This document shows, piece after piece, positions 25,901 to 38,696 of a DNA stretch of 64,000 bases. This DNA is from Paramecium tetraurelia. Taxonomy: Eukaryota > Ciliophora > Oligohymenophorea > Peniculida > Parameciidae. A model generated the notes under the pieces. It worked only from the letters and a program-made list of their open reading frames with translations, was not told the origin of the DNA and searched no databases. A program made the translations under genes and the position numbers. Position 1 is the stretch's first letter, and the number at the start of each line of letters is the position of its first letter. The stretch is from contig NW_001799018.1 of assembly GCF_000165425.1 (NCBI RefSeq), positions 127,649 to 191,648 of the forward strand. Direction: 5' to 3'.

Positions 25901-28206
25901 GACATGTGCATTAATTGACATTCAACCATAAGTTTTTGGATTCATCACAAGATAAACAATTCTTTGGATGCTTTGGACGTATTACACCAACATCTACTCT
26001 ATCATTTAAGCAGGTCTGACAATTATGAAAGCAATTGCTTTGTGAACAATATTCAACCACATCCTTTAGAATAGAACAATAACATATTTTATTTCTCAAT
26101 TCATACCCAGCTTTACATGTTACACAATCTTAGTATCCAGTACAAGTACTGCATCCAATATCACAAATAGTACACTCCCCATTAATATTCTTGTAATATC
26201 CAGACTTGCAACCATTAATGTCAGTACTTTATGTATTTATTGAATTCAAACAATTTCCATTATCATCGCATTCTAAACAATAATCCTAACAAGTCCAGAT
26301 GATGATTCTGTAATCATAGATCCCACAATATGCTTCACTGTCAATATTCCTAATGCAATGTAATTGTACTGATAATTCATCAGTTGATTAGAATGATTTC
26401 GTATAACTAACACTCTAAATCACCTCAATCTCATTTTACCCAACTTAATTGCCCACTGAAATTCCACTACCAAACATAGAGTATGTCGAAATTTCAGTAT
26501 TTACACTAGTTCTGAATTGTATTTGATTGTTCTTGGAATCAATGAATACTAACATGAACTCTACTTTTATTCTATAGAATGGTTTCTTGTTTTTCAAACG
26601 ATGAATAACCTATTCATTACTCCATATACCAAGTCCCCCTAAAATTATCTTGTTCATAAAGTAAGAGTACGATTTCATACTTAATTTGTTTGCGTAACTC
26701 TCCAAATAGTAAGGATTCAAATCATGAAACATATTAACCAAATACTCCTAATTCAAATTCACCATCTAAGAATCCACACAAACATTACTAACCGCACTAG
26801 TATAATCTGGACATTGATCTATGCACATCCCTTTAAACAGATTCTTACTACTCCCACATGACAAACAGATATCTGGGGTTTTGAATTCACAAGTTAAGCA
26901 ATTGTTTAAGCAATTCATTGAACTACTGGGTATTGAATATTTGTTCACTACGAAATCTCTGATACCCCATTTTCGCGAAGACTTATATAAAGCATATTTA
27001 GAGCTGAATTCGATTTCACTGACTGTTTCTGAAAGGTCAAACATTATGGAAATTGAGTATGACTTACATGTCTAAAATTAAGCAGAATTACAAATTTCCT
27101 TAGGTAAAGCTCTATATCCCTGTTTGAAATAAGAGTACAAAAACGCTGTATGAAAATCATCTATCTTGGCTACTACAAACTTATTGAAGCTAATTAATAT
27201 TTCCTCTGGAAACTAACTAGAAAATCTGCCTGTCATATACAATGTAAATTTCATCTCATATTTTTCATTTGCAGGTAATAGAATGTCATTATATACAATT
27301 TTGTCTGTGTTTCCAAACATGCCAGCCACACTTTTGGTTCCAATTGTTTGTACCATCAATTACACAGTACTATAATACTTATCAGGAATAAATTAGAATT
27401 TGTAAGTACCAAAATTATCTTATTCCAGATCCACATAGATATTTGTTATTGTTGCCAACTAGCAGATACCATTCTAATCAGGCACATGATTTATAGGACA
27501 TTCATCAAGACATTATAGGTTTGGATTGAAATATGAAAATTTTGAAGTTGGATTGCATCTGCATTATTATTATACTAATTCGTATCCCAATTTACATGTC
27601 AAACATTAATACTCATCACATTCTTCACATAGATCATCACAATAAAAAACTTATAATACGAAATTTGTAATTCCATAATCACTGGTCGAACCACTTGTAA
27701 CTTACTCATGAACAATTTCAATATTTAATTGAGGATCATTAAATGATATTATTTAATCTATTCTTGAGATTTTCTCAGAAGTTGATTTTCCAAATGGTCT
27801 CTAGACACAATATCGCATTGGAAAGTCTTCTAATATATAGGTCTTTGGAGTTTCATAATGCACCAATAAACTGTTAGCGTATACTGTTATAGCCTCTGCA
27901 ATATTCCATTAGCCCAAATAGTAGATATCAAAACTGATTCTAATTTTACTAAATCCCCTGGTTGCAGACATTGAGATTATTCGAGTTAAGGACAGATCTC
28001 CTTGAAGTATTTTTGAATTCAGGGCTGGTTAAAGATCGCAAACTAGTAGCAAATTGGATGAAGGAATGTTGTTGGAGTTCTTCCATAAGTAAAATGTTGA
28101 ACTGTCCATCAATTCCGATATGTAAAGTTCCCAACCTAAAGATTGGATGATTACTAATACCACAATGTATTTTCATAATAAAGACAGATAAAACTAGGAA
28201 TTACAT
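22983..28206 (-). CDS. Large cysteine-rich multi-pass membrane protein, 1715 aa
   Basis: Three introns (25, 26, 25 nt) give 1716 codons. It begins with a signal peptide (MQFLVLSVFIMKIHCG). A beta-rich ectodomain with two or more similar modules follows. Long arrays of Cys-rich furin/EGF-like repeats occupy roughly residues 150-1130, with patterns such as CETCDxxxxxC and CxxCxxGYxxxxxxCxC. One repeat is the CGDG...EQCDDGN..NDGC type. The last ~450 residues have several hydrophobic helices (LSRYILYLLLGFAILAFLFG, VNIITVLTVFITTLVTFI, LFSSFVFCTIALLLELGFIY, MLFMMFLVLFYTIPC) and a Ser-rich cytosolic tail. This resembles large ciliate proteins with an extracellular Cys-rich part and TRP/PKD-like membrane end. 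Channel or receptor role is inferred only. Confidence 0.8.
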
Positions 28207-28418
28207 CTAATTTGATTATGTTTTATATTTATAAATAAATCCATATTATATGAATGTGCAGAGATATACTAATATTATTTTGATAAATTCTGTTGCGAAT
28301 ATAATAATCAATGTCATCATCAAAAACCACAAATCAAGTTGTCTTCTCACTTTGTATCACCTAGATATTAATTATTTTATTTTTTAATTTTAAAATACTT
28401 CTTGAAATAATAATTTTA

Positions 28419-29345
28419 ATGATATTACCTCCATCAGATTAAATACTTCATTCAGTCCAATCGAAACAATGGTTCAATTCTCGATGTCAACCAAAAGCTA
28501 AAATGCAGTATTTGAAGTCATAACGTGAAATTATGAATGATAATGTAGTCACTCATACATTTCGTTTAATCGATAAGGATTAATCAAGTAACAATACCTA
28601 TTTTAATATGCAGAAACCCTTGAAATTGAGGAGTTGTACTCCATGTTTCTCAAGAATGGTTATCCAATCAACATCAATTTGCTTAGGGGCTTTTTTGAGA
28701 AAGCAGACAAAGATAATAACAGTACAAACATCTCTATTTTAATATAGAATCAATTGAATTGGAAGAATTTAAACATGTGATGTATGATGAATAAGCCACG
28801 CAATGTAATTAGTCTTACTTATATAGCATTTAGAGAAATGATGAGAAAAATGAGAGAATAAGCCAAAGAATCCAATTATTATTCTACTGACTTTGTTAGA
28901 TTGTTGAGATATCTCTCCTATTGTCAAGATAGAAATGCTCTGCAGTTCTAAATTAATGTAAGTCTTCTTCTCTACCTAGAATCACAGACTAACAGTGGAA
29001 AAGAGATCAAAACTATTGTCTTAATTAATTTAGCTCAACCATCAATTCAATTAAGATTAACAAATTACTGATGAATAGTTACAAGTCAAACCATACAAGA
29101 AATAGACCACTGAAAAGAAAACATTACCACCTATAAATTAACATTATGTTGGCAATTCAAATCCCTCATCCATGATTCAATCCTAACTTAAATTGAACTT
29201 AAGTGATGTTCATAAGAATTCATCCTTATTCCTGCCACCTTATGTATCCCCTCAAAATACAGATAGAAATATCAAGTAACCCGGTCACAAATATCAAAGT
29301 TACCTTAGAATTAATAATAAAATATTTAGTAACAATAAAAAATGA
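28419..29345 (+). CDS. EF-hand calcium-binding protein, 276 aa
   Basis: Four introns (26, 26, 22, 22 nt) give 277 codons. Start MILPPSDQILHSVQ is the upstream in-frame ATG. Two consecutive EF-hand loops are each cut by an intron: DKDQSETLEIEE and DKDNNKSIELEE, both with Asp/Asp/Ser or Asn and a terminal Glu suitable for Ca2+. A third helical region (FREMMRKMREQAKESNYYS) lacks a loop consensus. The C-terminal ~110 residues are Gln/Pro rich and probably disordered (PYKKQTTEKKTLPPINQHYV). It resembles flagellar or cortical EF-hand proteins in overall form. It sits between, and divergent from, the large Cys-rich gene. Confidence 0.75.
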
Positions 29346-29435
29346 ATATCTTATTGGCTTTACTTATTTTATATACTTTTAAAGATTTACACAAAATTCC
29401 AGCAGGTTTAAATTAAATAATTAAAATTATTAAAA

Positions 29436-31268
29436 TCAGATGTAGGGCTAACAATAAAACTCTCCATCCTTATCTTCCTTGCATTTTAAGCACTTGTTAT
29501 AAGATTCACAAATCAGACAACCGACAGAACATTTTTGACATCCATTACCATCTAAGTAGTAACCATCAAGACACTTTAATTTCTAATAGTCAAATTTCTA
29601 AATGTTCTTTTCATAAGCTTTGCAATCCTATTCAAATGGGCCAACGCATTGAAGACAAAGAGGAGAACACTAATTATATTTTAGATTCTTACTTTCATAG
29701 TCATAAAATAATAATTAGAGATTACACATCTACCATTACTCGAGATTTTACATCCTAAGTTCATATTGAGGATGTTCTTGTTATGATAAAGAGTATGATC
29801 AATGTAAGACACATTCTTATGGGCAAGAGTGGTTTTTCCATCTATTGTGTATGTAAAACAATCTGAATCCGAAGTAGAATTCTCGATTGATAAATTAAAC
29901 ATCAATCTAATCTAGTAATGTTTTCCAAGATTTAATTGTTTTGTAAATGTAGTCCTTCGCCAACCATCTTTTAATCCTCCTCCGATGAATGTAGTCCCGT
30001 TTTCATAACGAAAACTTATCTATTCCCTCATATCGAAAGTCTTCTAACCAAAAATAGATAATATGTCCTAAAATGGTGAATCTAATTTTATGAGAAAACT
30101 AACATCTAAAACTCATAACATAGATTACCTTGTTATTGTTCATCTATCTTTATGCATTTGCTACCATTTCTAATTGTAAAATATGGACATTATTTAACAC
30201 ATTCATTTTCATATAAATATAAATCTTAACCGCATTAACTACATACTTAATTAAAAGAACACGATTCACATCCAATAATTGAGCAATCATAATATTTTAT
30301 TTCTTTATCATATAGTTTAACGTCCTCAACATTCCAAAATCCTGAATTTTCAACATTTTTTGAATAACTATATATAGTAATTTTATTTTATTCTTAGAAT
30401 TCCATCTTAACTAAAACTTTCACTTATATGCAATCTAATTCAGACTTTTTCTCACACTGTTTATACGATTATGTATTATAATAAATGGGTAAAAACGGAT
30501 ATATTGTTTCAGGCTGAACATTTTCTTTGGATATCTTTAGAATTGATTGATTTTAATCCTTCTATTTCCCATAACAATTAAACTTAATCTCCATCCAACC
30601 TTCAAATTGCTATTCAAAATCAAAATACAATTCTTAACTATCTCCAAATCTCTTATTTGATCCAATATCATTGTTTACGGACTTTTAATTAATATCCAAC
30701 TAATTTAAACCTTAAATATTTTTAATTATCTACTTTTCTTTATACATTCTCTGAACTCAGCTAAGTATCCTAAGGGGCATTCATCGACACATTCATTTTT
30801 ATATCTTAATTTCTAACATTAATCAAATATTTCAAGATCACAATATCCAGATAAGCAGTATCTGCAATTCTTAGGGCATTCCTAAATAAATATATTGAAG
30901 TTCCTTAATGTAAATTGGATCTCAGCATCAAAAATAAACTATATTCTTATATCTGGAGCCTAATGATCAAATTCCATATGAAATTCCTTAAAATCTCTTT
31001 CTACAAAAAGAAAGTTTCTTCTAATTCCGTTTACCTTAATCAATATTTCAGCTTAACTCAAATTTACCTTAGCATCAAATATCATATGTAATTTCCTATA
31101 TCCCTACACACCTTCATATTTAAATGAGTAGCTTCCATTAGACACAATCATATAATCATCCTCTACGATCAAATTATTATTATTAATGGGCTCAATTATT
31201 TTTTTCAATGTTATAACATTCCAACAGTTAATCCATTGAATCAAAAAGAATAGAAATATCAATAACAT
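29436..31268 (-). CDS. Secreted cysteine-rich protein, 587 aa
   Basis: Three 23-nt introns give 588 codons. Signal peptide MLLIFLFFLIQWINC. Three Cys-rich clusters of the same style as the large neighbour (CPKNCRYCLSGYCDLE, then CSIIGCESCSFNQVCSQCG, then CSVGCLICESYNKCLKCK) separate beta-rich modules. It ends shortly after the last cluster (GEFYCQPYI) with no transmembrane segment, so it is probably secreted or a surface-associated ligand. It looks like a soluble relative of the 1715-aa protein, from which only the EF-hand gene separates it. A function cannot be assigned. Confidence 0.72.
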
Positions 31269-31936
31269 TTTTCAAAATATTATTTATTTAATGAAAATAT
31301 CTTTTTCAAGAAGGGACTTAAATACATCTCATTTATTAAAACCAAACTTATTTATACATTTTATGCTCACATAAATAAAAAAGAAGAAAAAATTGCTTAA
31401 TAAGAAATGGTAGCATCATAAATTCTATTCTTCGGATATCAATAACCCTTATAATCTTTTCCAACTCTATTTTATCTAATTTTCATTCACTAAATTTTAC
31501 AGATATGTATATACTTATATTTAATAATAATCTCCTATAAAAACATATTTCTATATAATGTTCTTAGCAAATTAATTGAAAATATCCAAATGGTTTATTA
31601 AACATATACATAAATTAATATAAGCACAATATAGAATATGATAATTATTAAATATATTTCAAGTTAATTATTATAAGAGAATACAAATAATAATTGTTTT
31701 ATCTTGATCATAAATCAAAAATATGTTATATACTAGGCTAAAACAATGAACTCTCTATGTTAAGTAGGATTCTAATCGAAATTGATTTTAAGGAAAATTA
31801 TAATTTTAATTTATTAATTATTATAATTTTTGATTATATTCTCACTATTGTTTTGATATTAAATTTTTGGATAGGAAGAATCGATAAATAGGGAATCTTG
31901 AAATAAAATTTGAAACAAATAAATAAAAATAGTAAT
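31269..31936. other. Intergenic, strongly AT-rich
   Basis: About 670 nt between two minus-strand genes. No protein-like frame, RNA gene or repeat is visible. Confidence 0.55.
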
Positions 31937-33144
31937 TCAGAAAAATCTTTGCTTATTATTATCTTCATTTATAAGAGACTTTAAATTTTTCATTTCCGAA
32001 TCAAGTCTTACAATTACTTTATCTGACTAATTAGTATTTTATTATTAGTAGAAATCATTGTTTAATCTACCAAAAGACGAATTGAGTTATTTATCTTGCA
32101 ATATATTCTATTATAAAAATATAATTTGTACTTATAGAGTACTTAACCTCATTTCTCCACTTTAAATTTAATTATGAATTTGCAACTTCAATTAAGATAT
32201 AATTTCTTAATAATGCTCATCTTTTTAATTAAGCTCTTATCTTTTTAATTTTTCACAATCTCTTAATTTTGAACTTAGAATGAATATTTCCTCTAAACTA
32301 AATGATTACAGTACCTTAATATTTTTTAATTTCCTATTCTCTTAGATTTATCGCATTTTAATCCATTAACTTCAGCTATTTCAATTTTTCAGATGCTAAA
32401 TTTTGTTCTAATTAATTAATCTGCAATTTCTATTAATCTATTATTTTTTATTAATTGTCTAAGTTATGCTAGTAGAACTAAATTTATTCTTAAAGGCTCT
32501 AATTTTCTTACTCAAAGTTTTTTAATTCTAATTCAAGTCTCATGTTTTATTAAATATATTATTGATTTAAGGAAGAAGAATTAGCAAACATATTTTAAGA
32601 TTAGTAATTGCTATTATTGGTTGTAGTAATTATGTCACGTTTTGTATGCTATTTTGATTATTACTTTAATTCTTCTATCTAATTTTATAATGATCTTATT
32701 TCATTCTGCTATTGATCGATCTTATTTTGTAATTCGTTTTATTTTGCTTGTTCAGACCGTTTAGATGGACTAAATGTAATGTTCGAATTGTAATTATTGC
32801 CATTGCATTGCTAATTCAATTCTTATATCCGACTTTGATATTCCTAGATAATTAACTCTGAACCTTTAGCTACTCTTGCCTTTAAAATAAATAATATTTA
32901 CTCTGAGAGTTAATTGTTAATATTTAGATTTCCAGATTTACAATTCATTTTCCAATTTTTCATAAGATTATTTTCCCTAACAGAATTGTTCTAGCTCCAT
33001 ATATTTAAACTTCCAATACTCAACTTCCTTATTTACAAGTGTCTTCTCAACGTAATTATGGGTCACTTTTTTTTAAACTTGGTTAGGTGAAACGGATGTT
33101 TGTTATTTAACAGTTTTAGTCGGGGATTTACTAGAAAATTTCAT
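31937..33144 (-). CDS. Coiled-coil protein, ~379 aa
   Basis: Introns of 22, 22 and probably a 3n, stop-free 24 nt give 380 codons (388 if the last is retained). The protein starts MKFSSKSPTKTVKQQTSVSP (basic, disordered). It then runs as a long Gln/Glu/Leu/Lys-rich coiled coil (ELELKNFEQENQSLQEQIQ, IFILSSKLRDCEKLKRQE). No motor, membrane or enzymatic domain. Gln is coded almost entirely by TAA/TAG. It is adjacent to another coiled-coil gene on the same strand, 88 bp downstream of that gene's stop. Likely cytoskeletal or basal-body associated by analogy, but not shown. Confidence 0.65.
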
Positions 33145-33232
33145 TTATAAATAATAAATTTATTGAAGTTTTATTGTTGGAATATTGCAATTCACAAATG
33201 AATAATTGTTTATTATAGTTAATAATAAAAAT

Positions 33233-35285
33233 TCAATTAATTTATCCTTTCCTTAGTGTTGAATTTTCTACTTTGTTCATGTATGAAACATTTCTTATTT
33301 CATTTAACCTAATAATAATATAGTGAAATATTTACTTTAAAGTTAATTGATGATTCATGCTCTTTAAGTTATTAATTGTTGTTTCTAATTCTTAGATTCT
33401 GGTGTTATATTCAACCTTTAGCTTTTCTTCAATTTTATCATAATCTTATAAGAGTTTAACTGATTTTTCTCTGCTTTATCGTTCTCTATTAATAGCATCT
33501 TCCATCTATAATTAGAGATTCTTTATTTTATAAGTGTAGTCATCTTAAATCTATTCTAATCTTGATTCATAATGTCTTTTTGTTTTTGCAAGTTCTTCTA
33601 ATTGATTTTAGCATTATCTAGTTAGTGAATTTATTTTGCCTTTCTATGTCGACAATTCTTAAGTTCGACTAGTTAATTCAGATCTAGTATGTTCTAGATT
33701 TTATTTGAGATCTGCATTATTATTTGTTAAAGTCTTAACATAGGAATCATGAGATTGCTTTGCTAAATTAAATTCAGCTTCTTGATCAGTTAATTTTTAT
33801 TCAAGCAATGTATTTTTTTCTGTTAACTCACTAATTTATCGTTATAAATCATCAGTTTATTAGTAATTGGTTTCAATGTCTTATTTTAATCCATTTTCCA
33901 TACGAGTAATTTCTATTTTTAAACTCTTTATTTCTTTTGTTAATCTATCATTTAATGTAGTAATTTAATTTGCTTCTTCATTCAATCTATGTATTTCATC
34001 CTCTCTTTATTCTATAATTATTTTATATCTATTTTTTAAACTATCTGATTGTTTATCAAAGTTTTCTTTTAGATTGGTAATTTCTTCTCTATGTTTTGTC
34101 ATTTAATTCTATAAAGTCTAATCAAACTATTATTCTTTTAATTGATATCTGTCTTTTTCCATAACAGCATTTTCCCTCTCTTCTTTTAATTATTTAGTTA
34201 AAATCTTATAATTTTCTTCTTTTTTTAATAAAATAGAGATTTTATTTTCGTAGTTATCCATCATTTTAATTGTTTATTCCAAATTGCTCTTACTCTAATC
34301 TAATTCTCTTTTTATTGCTCTGTTTTCATCTCTTAATTAATCAATTTCTCTTTCATTATGCACTTATTTATCAAATAACTCTCTTTCTTTTTTATGCATC
34401 TCTTCCAACTCTTTTGATAATTCTGTTTGACTTAATTAACCCTTATTTTGAAGATTAGCTATTTCTTATTTTAAGTTCTAATTCTAATGTTTCAACACTT
34501 TATTTTCATTTTCACTTTTACTGAACCTTTGAATATATTCTGTCTTTTCCTCCTCAGTAATAGCTACTAATTGGGTTTGATTTTAGAACTTATTCTCTAG
34601 TATATCTAATTTAATCCTTAAATCGTCAGATCCAATTTCTAAATTTTGGTTTAATTATTTTAAGTCCTATAATTAATTTAAATATTATTATTCGTTTCTA
34701 ATCATCTAGTCATTTCTTAATTATAGATCCTATATCTGACTTTCATATTATTTTAATTTATTGACATAGATGCTGTTTTCCTCATTCAATAATCGAATTC
34801 TTTCTTCTAAGTCCTCTTTTTCTAATTCATTAAAAACATTTTTGATATTATTTGCACTTCCTCCACCTTGTTAATACAATCTAAGAAATTGCTCGTTCTT
34901 TTCCTATAACTATTTTCTGAGGAATGTGTTATCATCATTGACCATTTATATCCTAGCATCCATTGCAGCTAGATCATCCATTAATTTTTGAAGTATGACA
35001 TCATAATTTTTAATATGATCTTCATAAACAATAAACAAAGGTGCTAAATAAGACAAGTCTGTTTAATGATTGATGTCTTAATGAATTATATCAACTCGAG
35101 TAATTCCTAATCTCTTTAAACATTCATTAAGTTCCTTAGATAATCTTCCATCTATAGAAAATGTTAAATTATAATATACTTGCATTAACTTAGAAGGAAA
35201 GTTCTGACTTTAATGAGTTTATTTAATTTAACAGTTCTGCTTCTGTTTATTTTGGTTAAACCATTGACATTGGATGTCGTTACAT
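33233..35285 (-). CDS. Long coiled-coil protein, 665 aa
   Basis: Introns of 28 and 27 nt give 666 codons. The second intron is in frame and lacks TGA. The N-terminal ~110 residues form a small conserved-looking domain (LSKELNECLKRLGITRVDII, then DLSYLAPLFIVYEDHIKNYD) followed by MDARIQMVNDDNTFLRKQLQ. The remaining ~550 residues are continuous coiled coil (NKLKQYESQIQDLQLRNDQM, and so on) to a short basic tail. The layout, with a short N-terminal helical module plus a long rod, suits centrosomal/basal-body scaffold proteins. I could not name the family with certainty. Confidence 0.7.
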
Positions 35286-35388
35286 TTTGAAACTATTTGT
35301 TCTGTTATAAATAAAATTAAATTTATATATTAAAGTTTGTATATATAGTGTGATAATTGTTTAAACTTTAATAATTTATAATTCATTC

Positions 35389-36968
35389 TCATTAAGACAA
35401 ATCCTTTTTTTGATCATCATATGACCTTCTACTTACTTATTATTAATTTAACAACCCATATTTTAAGCAGTAATAAAATTACATCTCCTCCTAACTATAA
35501 TTTGTGTTTTTGTCAAAATTATTATAAAAATTTCCAATTTCATTTAATGTAGCCCTATCTAAAATAAATTCCTCAAAAGTCTTTATGCATTACGGACTTA
35601 AAGTGTTTTTATGAATTTTTCTTGAATAGATAAAATATTTACAAAATCTTTCTTAAATAATTGCAGATTTCATCTTTTATATTCAAAGGACCTTGAGTTC
35701 CAAATAAGTGTTAACTGGGAGGTTGGTTTACAATTACGTTTTAACCAGAGGGAGGTGGAAATGTGGGTTAAGGAGCTGGTTGATTTAGGCCTTAAGGTTG
35801 ATTTAGGCCTTAAGGTCGATTTAGGCCTTAAGGTTGATTTGGAATAAAGGTTGAAGCAGTAAATTACATAGATTGTTAACCATTTTATTGAATGTTTTTT
35901 TAAAAAGGTTAAGGATTTAATGGAGTATTTTAAATGGTATTTGGGGTTGTTTGTTAATTACTTTAAGAAATCTGCTAACTTAACTAATTTGGATCGCAAG
36001 CTGGCTTAAAAATGATTGGCTTCTTAACTGGAATTCTCATCATTGTTAATCTATTACATTCTTATTAAAGAGTATCAAATGTCAATCTATCTTATGGATT
36101 ATAAACAATCATTCTTTCAATGAGATCTGCTAATTTTGGATTAATTGTTGCATTAAGTTTAAATTTCTCTGTTTTAATCTTGGCCATAAATGATTTAATT
36201 CCGCTTGGAGTTGTCTCACATGGATAACCTCCCATTACCAATAAATGTAATAGTATGCCAAGCTAAATAAAGATTATATAAGTACAGAGTATATATCAAC
36301 AACACTTTTCTATTTGTCTTTTTTCATTAGCCCAAATTTCGAATCTAGATCCTAATCTGAAACCAATGAATTTAATTCTGGTGATGCAAAAATAGGTGTT
36401 CCTACTTTTGTTAATTTAAAGTCATTTAATTTGTAAATTCTTCCTATACCAAAGTCAGCCAATCTATAGAACTTTTAATCACCAATATATTAGATTAGAA
36501 TGTTTTCTGGCTTAATATCTCTGTGAATAACATTTTAATCGTACAAGGCTCTATACCCATTCAAGAATTAACTTAGAAAATCTATAACCTCATATTCTTA
36601 GTAAACATTTATCGTTTTCCATTCCGTATCAAGATTAGATACACACTTTTCCATGATCACAATAAGTTATGAGGCTTCTTTATCATGTTTTACATAATAA
36701 ACTTAGACCAGATTTTGATTATCTTTATTTTTTTAAACAATTTCTGTTATTTGTTTTTCTCTACACATATCTTTCTCCAATTACTACTTATTATTATTTT
36801 CATTAAATATTTTAGTGACCTTATATTCAAATGAAAATATACCTTGGCACATAATTTTAATTCGGGATTAAGTTTACTCTAGCATTCAAATACTCTACCA
36901 TAACTACCTGATCCAATTACTTTTCTTGTATCTATCTCAAATTCCTTATTCTCCCCTACTTAATACAT
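35389..36968 (-). CDS. Ser/Thr protein kinase with Gln/Pro-rich repeat tail, 503 aa
   Basis: Introns of 23, 23 and 22 nt give 504 codons. Kinase domain at about 10-290: VIGSGSYGRVFEC (glycine loop), CAKV (the Lys pairs with intron 1), VIHRDIKPENILI, LADFGIGRIY, then GTPIFASPEL in place of the usual APE, and YSLGILLHLLVMGGYP. Catalytic Lys, HRD and DFG are present, so it is probably active. The tail (300-503) is N/Q/P rich with tandem GLNQPQ hexapeptides and ends in a helical segment (EFILDRATLNEIGNFYNN). The subfamily is unclear. It belongs to the large ciliate set of CAMK/ULK-like kinases. Confidence 0.85.
35780..35839. repeat. 18-bp tandem repeat inside the kinase gene
   Basis: Just over three copies of TTGATTTAGGCCTTAAGG (one copy has C at position 2). 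On the minus strand they encode the hexapeptide GLN-Q/R-PQ in the kinase tail. The unit is a multiple of three, so copy-number change would keep the frame. Confidence 0.9.
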
Positions 36969-37203
36969 TTCTTTCTTATTTTATTTAATAGAATTTGATA
37001 ATCAATAAATTTACCTTTTGATTGACTGAATCATGTTAAACTCATGGCTAGATTACGCCATGTGTATATATAATACTATTTTTCGTTTCTATTATCATAT
37101 TGATAGAATTTCGCATCCTTTAATGAGGGTCTATTATCCTAACTAATTCTATTACCCTTTGGACACTCATAAAAACAATCCCCTCTTTATATTCAACCTG
37201 TTA

Positions 37204-37590
37204 TCAATTTTCACTTGACCTTTCATTTGATTTTATTAGGGATAAGAATAAAATATGAAAGCATGGTACTGATAATAATTTTGAAATCTATAATTTAAGT
37301 CTTTATTCATTGAGGTAGTAAAGAATTAAATCATAGTGAAAGAAATTTAATAATTCAATAACCTGGTTTATCTTATTTGAGAAATTACTATATTCGAATC
37401 AAATATATCCATTTGATTGATAAATATTTGGATGTTTACCCAAAAGAATTCTTTTCTATTTTTTATGTTTAGTGGGTGGATTCTCTACTACTTTAATCGC
37501 TTCCTTAATCTAAGAGTGAATTACTTATTATTATAATAGATTTCCAATAATTAATTGATCATTGTGATGAATTGCAGATATTGATATGGA
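37204..37590 (-). pseudogene. Possible gene relic with internal TGA
   Basis: On the minus strand a frame reads SAIHHNDQLIIGNLLQQQVI, then PTKHKKQKRILLGKHPNIYQ, reaches TGA at 37399-37401 and continues in the same frame with EYSNFSNKINQVIELLNFF and LILYYLNEQRLKLQISKLL to TGA 37204-37206. Both halves have natural amino-acid composition, no intron can remove the TGA, and no clear start codon is found. This suggests a decayed or truncated gene. Chance openness in AT-rich DNA is the alternative. Confidence 0.3.
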
Positions 37591-37776
37591 AATATATTTA
37601 AAAAAGAAACATTATTATTTTTAAATCTAGAATACTGATTTCAAAATTCGAAAAAGTGGGTTCTTTCAAAAGGTTGTGATTCTAGGGATATAAATAAATA
37701 AGGAATATTATTTCAGTCAGTTTAAAATAAATTTTATTGATTATATTTATAAAAATTTGTCAGTTAATCAATACAA

Positions 37777-38688
37777 ATGTAGAGAAAAATAGAGTGCTAT
37801 AACAAAGGACTATTTAATTCAATGTCATAATTTGAACCTAAATATAGACCCAACGGTAAGACTAGTTTAGGTACTGGATCTTTCGGAACAGTTAATTTGG
37901 TGTAGAATATCAAATCAAAACAACTTTATGCTATAAAATCCATTTAATAATGCAACATACAAACTCCATATGAATAGGAAGGAGTTGAAAGAGAAATTAA
38001 AGTCCATTTAAAATGTCGACATCCAAATATAGTTAACCTATATGACAGTTTTATTGAACAAGGGAATGTGTATATGGTATTGGAGTATGCTGAAAATGGG
38101 AATCTTTATAATTATGTACAAAGAAGAAAGAGATTGGAGGAAAAGGAAGCCTGCAAATACTTCATATAGACTTGTAAAGCATTGTAATATTTACACGAAA
38201 TGAATGTTTTCCATAGAGATATTAAGGTATAATATCACATTTATTGATTAAAGCCTGAAAATTTGTTGCTTGATAATAATAATGACCTCAAATTATGCGA
38301 TTTTGGGTGGTGTGCTGAGAATATCCATCTAAAAAGAAAGACGTTTTGTGGAACTTATGAGTACATGGCTCCAGAAATAGTATCTGATTTGCCATATGAT
38401 TATAAAATAGACATTTGGTCAGTTGGAGTACTATTGTATGAATTATTGCACGGTTATGCTCCATTCAAAGGAAAGGAATATAAGGAAATAGCATAAAATA
38501 TAAAGAATGGTTTGATTCGATATTCTAGTACAATTAGTTAAGATGCATAAGAATTGATCAAAAATATTTTACAAAAAGATCCCTAATCAAGACTATCTTT
38601 TAAGGATATTTACTAATCTGCTTTTGTCTAGAGATGTTTTCCTTAATAATAAGGATGTAAAATTAATTAAATTATATCATAGAATTGA
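37777..38688 (+). CDS. Aurora-like Ser/Thr protein kinase, 294 aa
   Basis: One 27-nt intron interrupts HRDIK/PENLL, and the spliced frame is 295 codons. The catalytic domain fills the protein: LGTGSFGTVNLVQN, LYAIKSI, VNLYDSFIEQGNVYMVLEYA, VFHRDIKPENLLL, LKLCDFGWCAEN, FCGTYEYMAPEIV and DIWSVGVLLYELLHGYAPF. DFGW and CGT-x-x-YMAPE resemble Aurora kinases (DFGWS...CGT.DY.PPE) more than other AGC kinases. Almost nothing lies outside the kinase domain (about 20 residues before it). Aurora kinases act in mitosis and cilium disassembly. The next gene starts 8 bp after its stop. Confidence 0.88.
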
Positions 38689-38696
38689 AAATATCA

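Noticed and set aside
37777..38688. Polo-like kinase assignment
   Set aside because: There is no polo-box region, and DFGW plus the activation loop fit Aurora better.
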